A stretch of DNA of 49,306 nt from Clostridia bacterium (lineage in GTDB: Bacteria; Bacillota; Clostridia; Christensenellales; Aristaeellaceae), in NCBI GenBank assembly GCA_017473345.1, contig JAFULL010000084.1, positions 1 to 49,306 on the forward strand, written 5' to 3'. The notes beneath the pieces are model-generated. The model worked only from the letters and a program-made list of their open reading frames with translations. It ran no database searches and was not told where the DNA came from. This document shows positions 7,782 through 16,970 of the stretch, piece after piece. The translations under genes were made by a program, and so were the position numbers. Within the stretch, counting starts at the first letter, position 1. Every line of letters starts with the position of its first letter.

Positions 7782-10190
7782 TTATAAACCTCTGTATGCA
7801 CCGGGCTTCCCGCCGTTATGAACAGGAAGCGCTGTCTCCATTTGTGTTTCTGCAATCATAGGCGGTTCGCATACCAAAGCCATACGAATCACCTCATTTG
7901 CATTATCGACGGGTTTTACCGCGAATTTCTCAAGGATCACAGCATCCACATCTTCGAGATCCTTCACGTTTTCACGCGGAATCAGTACCGTTTTGATGCC
8001 CGCACGGTAAGCAGCCATCAGCTTTTCCTTCAGGCCGCCAATCGGCAGCACACGTCCGCGAAGCGTGATTTCGCCAGTCATGGCAACGCTCTGTCTTACC
8101 GGAATAGAAGTAAGCGCGCTGACCAGAGCCGTGATCAGTGTCACACCAGCGCTGGGGCCATCCTTGGGCACCGCTCCTTCAGGAACGTGGATGTGGATAT
8201 CGTGCTGCTTAAAGAACTCAGCCGGGATTCCCCAGGGATCGCAGTGGGCACGTACCCAGCTGAGCGCCGCTTTGGCGCTCTCCTGCATGACCTCACCCAG
8301 CTTGCCGGTCAGCTGAAGCTGGCCGCTGCCCTGCATAACGGAGCACTCCACCTGCAGCATTTCTCCGCCTACCGTGGTATATGCCAGACCATTCACAACG
8401 CCGATGCGGTTCTCGTGTTCCAGTGATTCACGCACATATTTTACGGCTCCGAGATAGCAGTTCAGCTTTTCGGGCGTTACCGTTACGGTATCCACCTTAT
8501 CATCCAGCATTTCGACCGTGGCCTTGCGCACCACCTGCGCCAGCGTACGCTCCAGCGTGCGTACACCCGCCTCGCGGGTATAACCCTCGATCACAGTTTT
8601 CATAACCTTGTCGCTCATTTTGACGCTGCGCGGTTTCAGGCCATGCGCTGTGATCTGTTTGGGAAGCAGATGCTTCCGGCTGATCTTTAGCTTTTCCTCA
8701 TCTGTATAGCTGGGTACCTCAATGATCTCAAGGCGATCCAGCAATGCCGGAGGAATGGTCTCAATATTGTTGGCCGTCGTGATAAACATGACATGGCTCA
8801 GATCAAATGGGAGTTCCATATAATGATCACGGAAAGCATAGTTCTGTTCCGCGTCCAGCACTTCCAGCATAGCAGAGGCAGGGTCGCCGCGGAAGTCGGA
8901 ACTCATTTTGTCGATCTCGTCAAACAGGAAAACAGGATTCATGGTTTTGGCCTGTTTGAGTCCGGCAATAATACGGCCGGGAATGGCGCCGACATATGTA
9001 CGGCGGTGTCCGCGGATCTCCGCTTCATCCCTCACTCCGCCCAGCGACATCTGGACAAACTCACGGCCTACGGCTTTTGCAATTCCACGAACAATGGAGG
9101 TCTTGCCAACGCCGGGAGGGCCTGCAAAGCAAAGGATGGGGCCTTTCATATCCTGCTTCATGCGAAGGACAGCCAGGTATTCGATGATGCGTTCCTTGAC
9201 CTTTTCAAGACCGTAATGGTCTTCCTCGAGAATACGGCGGGCCCGCTTCAGATCCAGATTGTCCTGAGTCATTTTACCCCAGGGCAGATCCAGAATCCAT
9301 TCGATATAGGTACGGCTCACGCCTACTTCCGGCGTACCAGGAGCCATGCGGCTGAGACGTTCCAGTTCTTTTTCAGCCTTTTCACGCGCCTCGTCGTTCA
9401 GGGGCGTTTTGGCAAGGCGTTCACGCAGGTCTTCCACATCCGTGGCTTCCTTGTCGCCAAGCTCTGTCTGGATGGCTTTGATTTGTTCGCGCAGGTAATA
9501 ATCCTTCTGATTCTTTTCAATCTGCCGCTTGATGCGCGCCTGTACCTGCTTTTCCACATCCGCCAGCTCAGTCTCACGAAGAAGGATAGCACACAGTGCT
9601 TCCAGACGATCCTGAACCTTTGTCTTTTCGAGAATGGCCTGACGATCCTCCATGCGCGTAAGCACATTGGCTGCGATCACATCCGTCAGGTGATCCGGCT
9701 TGTCCACTTCCATTACAGAGCGCATGGTTTCCTGCGGCACACGCATGCTCGCCGTACAGTACGCCTCAAAATACTCGCGGGCTGTACGCATCAGCGCATC
9801 CATTTCCGGTGAAGGCTCTTCGATTTCCTCACGCACAGGACGTACCGATGCAATCATACAGGGATCTTCTTCAACGATTCTTGTCAGCACAGCACGGTTT
9901 TTGCCCTCAACAAGCACGCGAATGCTGTCTCCGGGCAGATTCAGAACCTGTTTGATCTGAGCGATCGTACCCACGCGGCACAGATCTTCCAGATGCGGAT
10001 CTTCCAGTTCAGCATCGCGCTGAGCGACCAGAAAAATGTGCTGATCTTCCAGCATGGCCTTTTCCAAAGCTGCAACGCTTTTGGGGCGGCCCACATCAAA
10101 ATGAAGTACCATATGCGGAAAGACCATCAGTCCCCGCAACGGAAGCACGGGCATTCTGACCTGAATCCCCCTGCGTTTCTTTTCCTGCAT
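7782..10190 (-). CDS. lon: ATP-dependent protease La (Lon)
   Basis: 802 residues in the classical LonA arrangement: N-terminal substrate-recognition domain (PVLPLRGLMVFPHM at about residue 13), coiled segment, AAA+ module with Walker A GPPGVGKTS and Walker B FLFDEIDKM, and C-terminal S16 protease. The catalytic dyad is Ser in PKDGPSAG and Lys in GGLKEKL. It degrades damaged and short-lived proteins in the cytoplasm. The ATG at 10190 has GGAGG 6 bases upstream and a good promoter further out; the 38 extra codons upstream run across that promoter. engB follows directly, lonB precedes it. Confidence 0.95.
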   Translation of the reverse strand: MQEKKRRGIQVRMPVLPLRGLMVFPHMVLHFDVGRPKSVAALEKAMLEDQHIFLVAQRDAELEDPHLEDLCRVGTIAQIKQVLNLPGDSIRVLVEGKNRAVLTRIVEEDPCMIASVRPVREEIEEPSPEMDALMRTAREYFEAYCTASMRVPQETMRSVMEVDKPDHLTDVIAANVLTRMEDRQAILEKTKVQDRLEALCAILLRETELADVEKQVQARIKRQIEKNQKDYYLREQIKAIQTELGDKEATDVEDLRERLAKTPLNDEAREKAEKELERLSRMAPGTPEVGVSRTYIEWILDLPWGKMTQDNLDLKRARRILEEDHYGLEKVKERIIEYLAVLRMKQDMKGPILCFAGPPGVGKTSIVRGIAKAVGREFVQMSLGGVRDEAEIRGHRRTYVGAIPGRIIAGLKQAKTMNPVFLFDEIDKMSSDFRGDPASAMLEVLDAEQNYAFRDHYMELPFDLSHVMFITTANNIETIPPALLDRLEIIEVPSYTDEEKLKISRKHLLPKQITAHGLKPRSVKMSDKVMKTVIEGYTREAGVRTLERTLAQVVRKATVEMLDDKVDTVTVTPEKLNCYLGAVKYVRESLEHENRIGVVNGLAYTTVGGEMLQVECSVMQGSGQLQLTGKLGEVMQESAKAALSWVRAHCDPWGIPAEFFKQHDIHIHVPEGAVPKDGPSAGVTLITALVSALTSIPVRQSVAMTGEITLRGRVLPIGGLKEKLMAAYRAGIKTVLIPRENVKDLEDVDAVILEKFAVKPVDNANEVIRMALVCEPPMIAETQMETALPVHNGGKPGAYRGL

Positions 10191-10254
10191 AGTTTTCCTC
10201 CCGATGCCCGAAAAAAAAGCGGGCTTACTTGCAAGGCCCAAAGGCCGCGCATAG

Positions 10255-10283
10255 ATTATAGCGACATTTGCGGCCAAATGCAA
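10255..10283 (-). promoter_or_regulatory. lon promoter
   Basis: On the minus strand: -35 TTGCAT (10278-10283), 17-base spacer, -10 TATAAT (10255-10260). A dyad CATTTG-CGGC-CAAATG (10265-10280) overlaps the spacer and could be a regulator site. I saw neither a CIRCE element nor a clear CtsR box. Confidence 0.75.
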
Positions 10284-10321
10284 GCGCCCGGGCGGGATTG
10301 TCACATTTGGTTTTTCTTATC

Positions 10322-12028
10322 TTATGACTGCGGCGCTGCAGTCTGTTCCTCAGCAGCAAGAATGGCTGCCGGCACCTGAGGCAATACTGCCGATTGCACG
10401 GAAGAAACCACTTCTTCCGGCAGCAGCATACGTTCCAGCGCTTCCGAAAGCGTTTTGATAGGAACGACCTCAATCGTTGTATGCTCAAGGCGTTCCATTC
10501 TGTTTTCAGCAGGAATCAGCACGGTCGTAAGTCCGGCGTGCTCTGCTGCTTCCACTTTACCAGGCACGCCTCCAACAGGTTTCACCAGTCCGCGTACGGA
10601 TACTTCACCCGTAACAGCCACATGACCATCAACAGGTCTGCCTGTCATTGCACTTGCGGCAACCACGGCCATGGCCACGCCTGCGGAAGGGCCGTCAACA
10701 GGCGTACCTCCCGGAAAGTTGATATGCAGATCATAATCCTTTGTATGATAACCCATAGCATTGAGCAATGTCATTACGTTTTCAAGCGATCCGCGGGCAG
10801 TCGATTTCCGTTTGATTTTTCGTCCTTCTGTGCCGAGTTCCTCTTCCTCAACAATACCCGTGATCGTCAAAATTCCCGTTCCTGGTTTGGCAACAGCCTC
10901 GATTTCCATTGTCGCTCCCTGATGACTGCCAACAATCGCCAGACCATGAACAACGCCAATGCGGTTTTCCGTATCAGCCCTCTGATCCGGTCTGGCTGCA
11001 TAGTGACCCGAATACACGACCCATTCCACATCCCGGGTATGGATTTCCTTTCGGTCTTCAAGCTGCGCCAGTCCTGCGCACATCTGCACAATGTTAACTG
11101 CTTCGCGTCCGCAGGTTGCAAAACGACCAACCATTTGTGCATCTTCCTGCGACATGCTGAACCCTGCCCGCTGTGCAGCATTGAAAGCAATATCAGCCAC
11201 CTCATCAGGTTCAAGCGCCCTGAAAAAGACCTCCATGCAGCGGCTGCGAAGGGCTGGCGGAATATCCTGAGGGCTTCGGGTTGTTGCACCTACAAGCCTG
11301 AAATCTGCCGGCAACCCATTTTTGAAGATATCATGAATATATCTGGGCACATTCATGTCATCCGGGCTGTAATAGGCTGAATCCAGCATGACCTTGCGAT
11401 CTTCCAGAACCTTGAGCAGCTTGTTCATCTGAATGGGATGCAATTCGCCGATCTCATCCAGAAAAAGAACTCCTCCGTGCGCCTTGCTCACTGCCCCGGG
11501 TTTTGGCTGCGGAATCCCCTGCACGCCCAGCGGACCTGCACCCTGATAGATGGGATCATGAACACTGCCAATCAAAGGATCCGCGATCGATCGCTCATCA
11601 AACCGCACACAGGTTGCATCCATTTCGATAAAAGGAGCATTTGCTGCGAAGGGTGAATCCTTGCTTTGTTTGGCTGCTTCCAGCACAAGACGGGCAGCGC
11701 ATGTCTTGCCGATACCGGGAGGTCCATAAATCAACACATGCTGAGGATTTTTGCCGCACAAAATAGCTTTGAGCGACTTGATACCATCTTCCTGCCCAAT
11801 AATATCCTTAAATGTTGCAGGCCGCACGCGTTCAGCCAATGGCTCGCTCAGTTTTAGCGCGCGCATTTTCTGCAGCTTGTCATATTCGTGTCCGCTGTCC
11901 TTACGGTGCGCAGGCTGGGTTTTTTTCTGTTGACGAAGCTGTGAATAAAAGTAAAGGCCGACGACGACCGTTACAATCAACTGAATAACAAACAAAACTG
12001 CACTGACCAACAAATACCCTCCATTCAT
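10322..12028 (-). CDS. lonB: Membrane-anchored Lon-like protease LonB
   Basis: 568 residues. One N-terminal membrane helix (about residues 5-27), then a charged linker and an AAA+ domain starting VRPATFKDIIGQEDG with Walker A GPPGIGKTC and Walker B VLFLDEIGEL. The C-terminal S16 domain has Ser in PVDGPSAG and Lys in GGVPGKVEAAE. It lacks the large LonA N-domain, as in Bacillus subtilis LonB, which acts in the forespore under SigF. The chosen ATG at 12028 places the membrane helix as in that protein, although the ribosome-binding site is weak; a GTG at 12082 is the alternative. It lies between the deformylase-like gene and lon on one strand. Confidence 0.9.
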   Translation of the reverse strand: MNGGYLLVSAVLFVIQLIVTVVVGLYFYSQLRQQKKTQPAHRKDSGHEYDKLQKMRALKLSEPLAERVRPATFKDIIGQEDGIKSLKAILCGKNPQHVLIYGPPGIGKTCAARLVLEAAKQSKDSPFAANAPFIEMDATCVRFDERSIADPLIGSVHDPIYQGAGPLGVQGIPQPKPGAVSKAHGGVLFLDEIGELHPIQMNKLLKVLEDRKVMLDSAYYSPDDMNVPRYIHDIFKNGLPADFRLVGATTRSPQDIPPALRSRCMEVFFRALEPDEVADIAFNAAQRAGFSMSQEDAQMVGRFATCGREAVNIVQMCAGLAQLEDRKEIHTRDVEWVVYSGHYAARPDQRADTENRIGVVHGLAIVGSHQGATMEIEAVAKPGTGILTITGIVEEEELGTEGRKIKRKSTARGSLENVMTLLNAMGYHTKDYDLHINFPGGTPVDGPSAGVAMAVVAASAMTGRPVDGHVAVTGEVSVRGLVKPVGGVPGKVEAAEHAGLTTVLIPAENRMERLEHTTIEVVPIKTLSEALERMLLPEEVVSSVQSAVLPQVPAAILAAEEQTAAPQS

Positions 12029-12120
12029 GGGGCGATTATCTGTTTTCTCCCCTGTCTGTGCTATCTTGTGAGAAAACGGCACGTTCCATGTATGGAAGGC
12101 TGGTGGTAAAGGCTGGCTTG

Positions 12121-12531
12121 TCAGATGAGAATCCCTTCCAGATGATCGATTTCATGCTGGATAATCTGTGCTGTCCATCCGCTGTATTTCATTTTTTTAC
12201 GCTGGAACTGCCGGTCTTCATACTCCACTTCAATCGTCTCGTAACGTATGGTTTTGCGTGTTCCATCAAGCGAAAGACATCCTTCCTCTGTTTCGTAAGG
12301 CCCGCTTTTGCTGATCAGTTTTGGATTCAACATTCCAATGACAAAAGGACCGGCGTAAAATGCAATGATCCTTTTGGAAACGCCGATCATATTTCCTGCC
12401 ATGCCAACACAGCGTTCACTGTTGGCGCGCAAGGTATCCATCAGGTCGTCAAGCAGGATTTCATCACCAGTAACAGCGGGCGAGGATTTGATCTGCAAAA
12501 AAAGCTTATCTTTGACAATTTCCCGTACCAT
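12121..12531 (-). CDS. Peptide deformylase-like protein with altered motif 1
   Basis: 136 residues. Motif 2 EEGCLSL supplies the metal-binding Cys and motif 3 HEIDHLEG the two His and the catalytic Glu, so a metallo-active site is present. Motif 1, normally G-L-A-A-x-Q, reads G-M-A-G-N-M: the Gln that polarises the formyl group is Met. The protein is also shorter than standard deformylases, stopping soon after motif 3. Related short forms in Firmicutes are usually annotated as peptide deformylase; whether this one removes formyl groups from nascent chains is uncertain. GGAGAG precedes the ATG at 12531. The usual fmt neighbour is absent. Confidence 0.8.
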   Translation of the reverse strand: MVREIVKDKLFLQIKSSPAVTGDEILLDDLMDTLRANSERCVGMAGNMIGVSKRIIAFYAGPFVIGMLNPKLISKSGPYETEEGCLSLDGTRKTIRYETIEVEYEDRQFQRKKMKYSGWTAQIIQHEIDHLEGILI

Positions 12532-12566
12532 ATTTATTCTCTCCTCATAAAGTTTTGTTTTATTAT

Positions 12567-12595
12567 ATCATAAGCCAGCACATTTTTCTTTTCAA
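12567..12595 (-). promoter_or_regulatory. Promoter of the deformylase-like gene
   Basis: Minus strand: -35 TTGAAA (12590-12595), 17-base spacer, -10 TATGAT (12567-12572). A second TATAAT overlaps just downstream. It may also serve lonB, for which no separate promoter was found. Confidence 0.65.
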
Positions 12596-12618
12596 GGCTT
12601 TTCATCTTATCCGGACAG

Positions 12619-12647
12619 TTGCGAAAAAGCATTGTTTGTTGTATACT
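12619..12647 (+). promoter_or_regulatory. darA promoter
   Basis: -35 TTGCGA (12619-12624), 17-base spacer, -10 TATACT (12642-12647), 39 bases before the start codon. Confidence 0.7.
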
Positions 12648-12686
12648 AAATACGGTTTAAAAGACCATAATAGGAGGGATTGACGA

Positions 12687-13016
12687 ATGAAACTGATCGT
12701 CGCAATCGTACAGGACGAGGACGCTTCCCGCCTGATCGGCCAACTGATGAATGATGGCTTCGGCGTAACGAAGCTCGCCACCACCGGCGGCTTCCTTCGC
12801 GCTGGTAATACGACGCTGCTTGTGGGTGTTGAGGACGACCGTTTTGACACCGCCATGGGCATCATCGAAAAAATCTGCAAGTCCCGCAAGCAGATTGCTC
12901 CTTCTCCTTCTTCCATGGTGGGCGTACCGGGTTCTTATACCCCCTATCCCATCGAGGTCGTTGTGGGCGGCGCAACCATCTTTGTTCTGTCGGTTGATCA
13001 ATTTGTGAAGCTGTAA
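12687..13016 (+). CDS. darA: Cyclic-di-AMP receptor, PII-like (DarA/PstA)
   Basis: 109 residues with a PII-like ferredoxin fold: KLIVAIVQDEDA first strand, the GFGVTKLATTGGFLRAGNTTLLVGVE segment with the Thr-Thr-Gly-Gly-Phe-Leu ligand loop, and a C-terminal GGATIFVLSVDQF strand. This is the signature of the trimeric c-di-AMP-binding protein DarA (PstA). The ligand links it to osmotic and potassium homeostasis, but its output is not well defined in any organism. AGGAGG precedes the ATG. The neighbours holB and ricT are the conserved context of this family in Firmicutes (usually tmk-darA-holB-ricT), and the tmk gene is missing in front. Confidence 0.93.
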   Translation: MKLIVAIVQDEDASRLIGQLMNDGFGVTKLATTGGFLRAGNTTLLVGVEDDRFDTAMGIIEKICKSRKQIAPSPSSMVGVPGSYTPYPIEVVVGGATIFVLSVDQFVKL

Positions 13017-13034
13017 CCCAGAAAGGGAAAAGCA

Positions 13035-14057
13035 TTGACACAAACCCACGCATCAAGGCTGCCCGCGTTCATGCAGTATGAACGTCTGAACGCGGGCACC
13101 GGCATTATTTTTCATCAATTTCAACGGCAGCAGCCTGTACATGCTTATCTGTTAGCGGGCGCGCGCGGCTTGGGCAAACGTACTTTTGCCCAGGTGTTGG
13201 CAAGCGCTTTGTTTTGTACGTCCGAAAACAAGCCCTGCGGACATTGCGAGGCCTGCCGAAGGGTTTTTGATGGTAATGAACCTGATTTGATCACACTTTT
13301 TGCTGATGATGGAAAACAAATCGGCGTTGACCGTGTGCGCGAGGTCATTGAGAAAATCTCGCAGCATGCATTTGGTGAAGGATCACGCATTGTACTGATC
13401 GAGCCAGTTGAAAAAATGACAGTTGCTGCGCAAAACTGTCTTCTGAAATCGCTGGAGGAGCCCATTGCAAACGTCGTTTTCCTTTTGATGACTCACGAGA
13501 TGACCGCTACGCTGGGTACAATCGCTTCACGTTGCGTACGCGTAAAAATGACGCCATGGCCAGATGAGCTGCTAAAAGAAACCCTCTTAAACATGGGACA
13601 TTCTGAAGCAAGCGTTGCCTCAGTCCTGCCGCGTTGCGGAGGCAACATCGGCATGGCGCTTGATATGCTTGATGAATCCAAGCAGGATTCCGAAACACAG
13701 GAATTTGTACAGGCTGCGCTTTCTGTAACAAACGATGCAGCTGCCGTCAGTCTGAGTACACGCATGAAAGAAAGTCGCGAAACAGCTGATGGTTCCCTGG
13801 CAGCGCTGGAACAGGCCATCTATCAGGCATTGCTCGTCAGAACCGGACGGCTGGATCCTTCTTCGCTCTCCGGCTTCCCGTCCCTGTGGCAGCAGGCTGC
13901 CCAAAAGGCAGATGTTGCTGACCTGAATGCACTGTTGACGGCTGTTTTTGAAACCAGAAGGCGTAAAGCCGGTCAGGTAAACTGGCAATCAAACATTGAT
14001 CATCTGATGATGACACTATTGGAGGAACATATCAAATGGCAACAGTTGTTGGCGTAA
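13035..14057 (+). CDS. holB: DNA polymerase III delta' subunit (clamp loader)
   Basis: 340 residues of the AAA+ clamp-loader type: Walker A-like GARGLGKRT (about residue 42), a four-Cys zinc module (CTSENKPCGHCEAC, about 56-69), the conserved LLKSLEEP and the sensor region TIASRC. The delta' subunit helps load the sliding clamp during replication. The start is a TTG at 13035 preceded by GAAAGGGA, giving a normal N-terminus; the ATG at 13071 is a weaker alternative. Its end overlaps ricT by 22 bases, which indicates translational coupling. Confidence 0.9.
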   Translation: MTQTHASRLPAFMQYERLNAGTGIIFHQFQRQQPVHAYLLAGARGLGKRTFAQVLASALFCTSENKPCGHCEACRRVFDGNEPDLITLFADDGKQIGVDRVREVIEKISQHAFGEGSRIVLIEPVEKMTVAAQNCLLKSLEEPIANVVFLLMTHEMTATLGTIASRCVRVKMTPWPDELLKETLLNMGHSEASVASVLPRCGGNIGMALDMLDESKQDSETQEFVQAALSVTNDAAAVSLSTRMKESRETADGSLAALEQAIYQALLVRTGRLDPSSLSGFPSLWQQAAQKADVADLNALLTAVFETRRRKAGQVNWQSNIDHLMMTLLEEHIKWQQLLA

Positions 14058-15040
14058 GATTTAAAAACGCCGGAAAACTTTATTATTTTGATCCCGGTAA
14101 ACTCTGGCCTGCCGCCGGCGCTTTTGTTGTGGTTGAAACAGCACGCGGCGTGGAATATGGTCAGGTGATCACCGGCGTGCGTGAGGTCAATGACGAGATG
14201 ATCGCCTCTCCCCTCAAGCAGGTGATCCGCATTGCTACAGAAGAAGATTCCAGGCATGCCGCTGAAAATGAGGCCTTTGAGAAAGAGGCTTATAAAATTT
14301 GTCAGCACAAAATTGACGAGCATAAGCTTGACATGAAGCTGGTCGGCGTTGAACAGACTTTCGATAATGCAAAGATCCTGTTCTATTTTACTGCCAACGG
14401 CCGTGTTGATTTCCGTTCGCTGGTGAAAGATCTTGCTTCTGTCTTCCATACCCGTATCGAATTGAGGCAGATTGGTGTTCGCGACGAAGCAAAAATGCTT
14501 GGCGGTCTTGGCCCGTGCGGACGTCCGATCTGCTGCGGAAGCTTTTTGGGTGATTTTCAGCCTGTCAGCATCAAAATGGCCAAAGAACAAAACCTCTCGC
14601 TTAACCCCACCAAGATCAGCGGTGTTTGCGGCCGACTGATGTGCTGCCTGAAATTTGAACAGGATCATTACGAAAGCACGCGTAAGCGCATGCCCAAGGT
14701 TGGCAAGGAAGTGGAAACACCTGAAGGCACTGGCGTAGTGATGGATATCAATGTTCTGAAGGAAACCCTCACCGTCCGGATCCACAAGGGTGACACTTCC
14801 GAATTCAAGACCTTTGCCCTGGAAGAGGTAAAGTGGCAGAAACCTGCTGCTCAGCAGTCTCCCGCTGAAAATCGCCCCTCTGAACAGAAGACTGAAAAAC
14901 GGCAGTCCCGCCGCTCAAAGTCTATAAAGCACGAGGATGAGCAAGCTTCCCTCGAGGACGAAATGAAGCCTGTTGACCAGTCCAATGACTGGCTGCGTGC
15001 AGTGGAAGAAGCGCTTAATGCTGCTCAGCAGAAAGATTAA
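14036..15040 (+). CDS. ricT: RicT/YaaT, PSP1-domain subunit of the RicAFT complex
   Basis: 334 residues. The PSP1 domain holds the conserved Cys clusters CGRPICC (about residues 161-167) and CGRLMCC (about 197-203), which ligate iron-sulfur clusters in the B. subtilis RicAFT complex. That complex steers RNase Y mRNA processing and influences sporulation and competence phosphorelays. The C-terminal 60 residues are charged and low in complexity, probably disordered. The ATG at 14036 follows GGAGG within holB, giving a 22-base overlap. Confidence 0.92.
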   Translation: MATVVGVRFKNAGKLYYFDPGKLWPAAGAFVVVETARGVEYGQVITGVREVNDEMIASPLKQVIRIATEEDSRHAAENEAFEKEAYKICQHKIDEHKLDMKLVGVEQTFDNAKILFYFTANGRVDFRSLVKDLASVFHTRIELRQIGVRDEAKMLGGLGPCGRPICCGSFLGDFQPVSIKMAKEQNLSLNPTKISGVCGRLMCCLKFEQDHYESTRKRMPKVGKEVETPEGTGVVMDINVLKETLTVRIHKGDTSEFKTFALEEVKWQKPAAQQSPAENRPSEQKTEKRQSRRSKSIKHEDEQASLEDEMKPVDQSNDWLRAVEEALNAAQQKD

Positions 15041-15065
15041 GAGCATACCAGATACAGAAGAAGGC

Positions 15066-15094
15066 TTGCATTCATACATCTTTTGTGATAATAT
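15066..15094 (+). promoter_or_regulatory. Ferredoxin gene promoter
   Basis: -35 TTGCAT (15066-15071), 17-base spacer, -10 TAATAT (15089-15094). It closely resembles the rplU promoter at 48944-48972: both read TTTGTGATAATxTATTT around the -10. Confidence 0.75.
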
Positions 15095-15109
15095 ATTTGA
15101 AGTCCATAA

Positions 15110-15322
<213 letters not shown>

Positions 15323-15335
15323 TTCAACAGCTTTC

Positions 15336-15374
15336 AAACTGGACTGATGTCTGCGCATCAGTCCAGTTTTTGTT
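15336..15374 (+). terminator. Ferredoxin terminator
   Basis: 14-bp stem (15336-15349 with 15356-15369), loop TCTGCG, then a T-rich tract. Confidence 0.92.
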
Positions 15375-15450
15375 TTTCTTCGTATTGAAAGTTTCTTCAA
15401 GTCATATCGCGGGAAAGCCTTGATAATTCACGAAAATGTATGTATTTTGC

Positions 15451-15479
15451 TTGCATGGACAATAAAAAGATGGTATACT
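15451..15479 (+). promoter_or_regulatory. tig promoter
   Basis: -35 TTGCAT (15451-15456), 17-base spacer, -10 TATACT (15474-15479), 64 bases before the tig start. Nothing else was seen between 15375 and 15450. Confidence 0.75.
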
Positions 15480-15543
15480 AGTATTTGGTGCTCTGTGATA
15501 AACAACGATTCAGGCTGACAGCCTGCCTCAGGAGGAAACACAC

Positions 15544-16851
15544 ATGGAACATACCATCGAAAAACTGTCCGGTAACAAAGTCAAGATTGCTTTCAAGGTG
15601 CCCGCTGCCGACTTTGAGCAGGCCATCGAAAAGGCTTATCTGAAGGCCCGTGGCCAGATCGTCGTGCCCGGCTTCCGCAAGGGCAAAGCCCCCCGCAAGC
15701 TGATCGAAAAGATGTACGGCGCTGCCATCTTCTATGAAGATGCCCTGGACGTTGTATTCCCGGATGCTTACATGGCCGCTGTGAAGGAGAATGATCTCCA
15801 TCCCGTCAGCGCTCCCACCCTGTCCTCCATCGATACGATGGAAGCCGGCAAGGACCTCGAATTTTCCTGCGAGGTTTTTGTGATGCCCGAAGTGAAGCTG
15901 GGCGAGTACAAGGGTGTTGAAGTGACCCGCAAGACCAATAAGGTTACCGCCGAAGCTATCGATGCCCGCATCGAGCAGGAGCGCAAGCGCGTTGCCCGCA
16001 GTGTGGAAGTGACTGACCGCGCTCTGGAGAACGGCGACAATGCCGAGCTGGACTATTCCGGCAGCGTTGACGGCGTAAAGTTTGAAGGCGGCACTGCTGA
16101 GCACCAGCATCTGGTGATCGGCTCCGGCAGCTTCATTCCCGGTTTTGAAGAGCAGATGATCGGCATGACCATCGGCGAAGAGCGCGACCTGAATGTGAAG
16201 TTCCCCGAGCAGTATCACGCTGAGGATCTCAAGGGCAAGGACGCCGTTTTCCATGTGAAGCTGCATGCCATCACCCGCGAAGAACTGCCCGAGCTGGACG
16301 ACGAGTTTGCTGCTGAAGTCAGCGATTTCGACACTCTGGCCGAGTACCGCGCTGATGTTGAAAAGAAGCTGGAAGAGGCCGCCAAGGCTCAGGCCGATGA
16401 AAGCGCCCGTCAGGCTCTGGTCGACACCGTGATCAGCAATGCCGAAGTGGAAATTCCCGCTCCCATGGTCGAAGACAAGCTCAACGACATGATGCAGGAA
16501 ATGGGCTGGCGTATGCAGCAGCAGGGCTTCAGCATGGAGCAGTACCTGCAGATGCTGGGTCAGACCGAAGCTCAGATGCGCGACATGTATCGCTCTCAGG
16601 CCGAAATCGACCTTAAGGGTGAGTTGGTTCTGGACGAGATCGTCAAGGCCGAGAACATCGAAGCCGAAGAAGCCGATGTGGATAAACTGCTGGGCAGCTA
16701 TGCCAGCGCTATGAACCAGACCATCGACAAGCTCAAGGAGCAGTTTGGTCCCGAGCAGATGGAATACTTCAAGCATCGCGCTCAGGTGAGCAAGGCTCTG
16801 GACATGCTTTGGGATAACGCCAAGGTGACCGACGAGGAAGCCGAGGCCTGA
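15544..16851 (+). CDS. tig: Trigger factor, ribosome-associated chaperone
   Basis: 435 residues. The N-terminal ribosome-binding domain has the signature loop GFRKGKAP (about residues 43-50). A central FKBP-type prolyl isomerase domain (about 150-240) and a long helical C-terminal chaperone domain with many Glu and Met residues follow. It binds nascent chains at the exit tunnel. CAGGAGGAAAC precedes the ATG. Codon use is strongly biased, as expected for an abundant protein. The order tig-clpP-clpX is typical for Firmicutes. A large hairpin separates tig from clpP. Confidence 0.96.
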   Translation: MEHTIEKLSGNKVKIAFKVPAADFEQAIEKAYLKARGQIVVPGFRKGKAPRKLIEKMYGAAIFYEDALDVVFPDAYMAAVKENDLHPVSAPTLSSIDTMEAGKDLEFSCEVFVMPEVKLGEYKGVEVTRKTNKVTAEAIDARIEQERKRVARSVEVTDRALENGDNAELDYSGSVDGVKFEGGTAEHQHLVIGSGSFIPGFEEQMIGMTIGEERDLNVKFPEQYHAEDLKGKDAVFHVKLHAITREELPELDDEFAAEVSDFDTLAEYRADVEKKLEEAAKAQADESARQALVDTVISNAEVEIPAPMVEDKLNDMMQEMGWRMQQQGFSMEQYLQMLGQTEAQMRDMYRSQAEIDLKGELVLDEIVKAENIEAEEADVDKLLGSYASAMNQTIDKLKEQFGPEQMEYFKHRAQVSKALDMLWDNAKVTDEEAEA

Positions 16852-16863
16852 TAACCCATGAAT

Positions 16864-16918
16864 AAAGCGCGCATCGCGGGCATATGCTTAAAAGGTATGG
16901 CCAGCGATGCGCGCTTTT
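16864..16918 (+). terminator. Long hairpin between tig and clpP (terminator or attenuator)
   Basis: 14-bp GC-rich stem (16864-16877 with 16904-16917) with a 26-base loop and a short T4 at the end. The weak T-tract suggests partial readthrough into clpP, for which no separate promoter was recognised. Confidence 0.6.
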
Positions 16919-16970
16919 CAAAAAGGGCATGACTCCCCTATTTTCACTTTCAAACCAAGGAGTGATCGAT

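Noticed and set aside
10205..10223. GCCCG-T8-CGGGC in the lon leader as a terminator
   Set aside because: The T-run is in the loop, not after the stem, so it does not have terminator form; it could still be a weak leader structure.
15478..16776. 432-codon minus-strand open frame opposite tig
   Set aside because: Antisense shadow caused by strong codon bias in tig; the His/Leu-rich product resembles nothing known.
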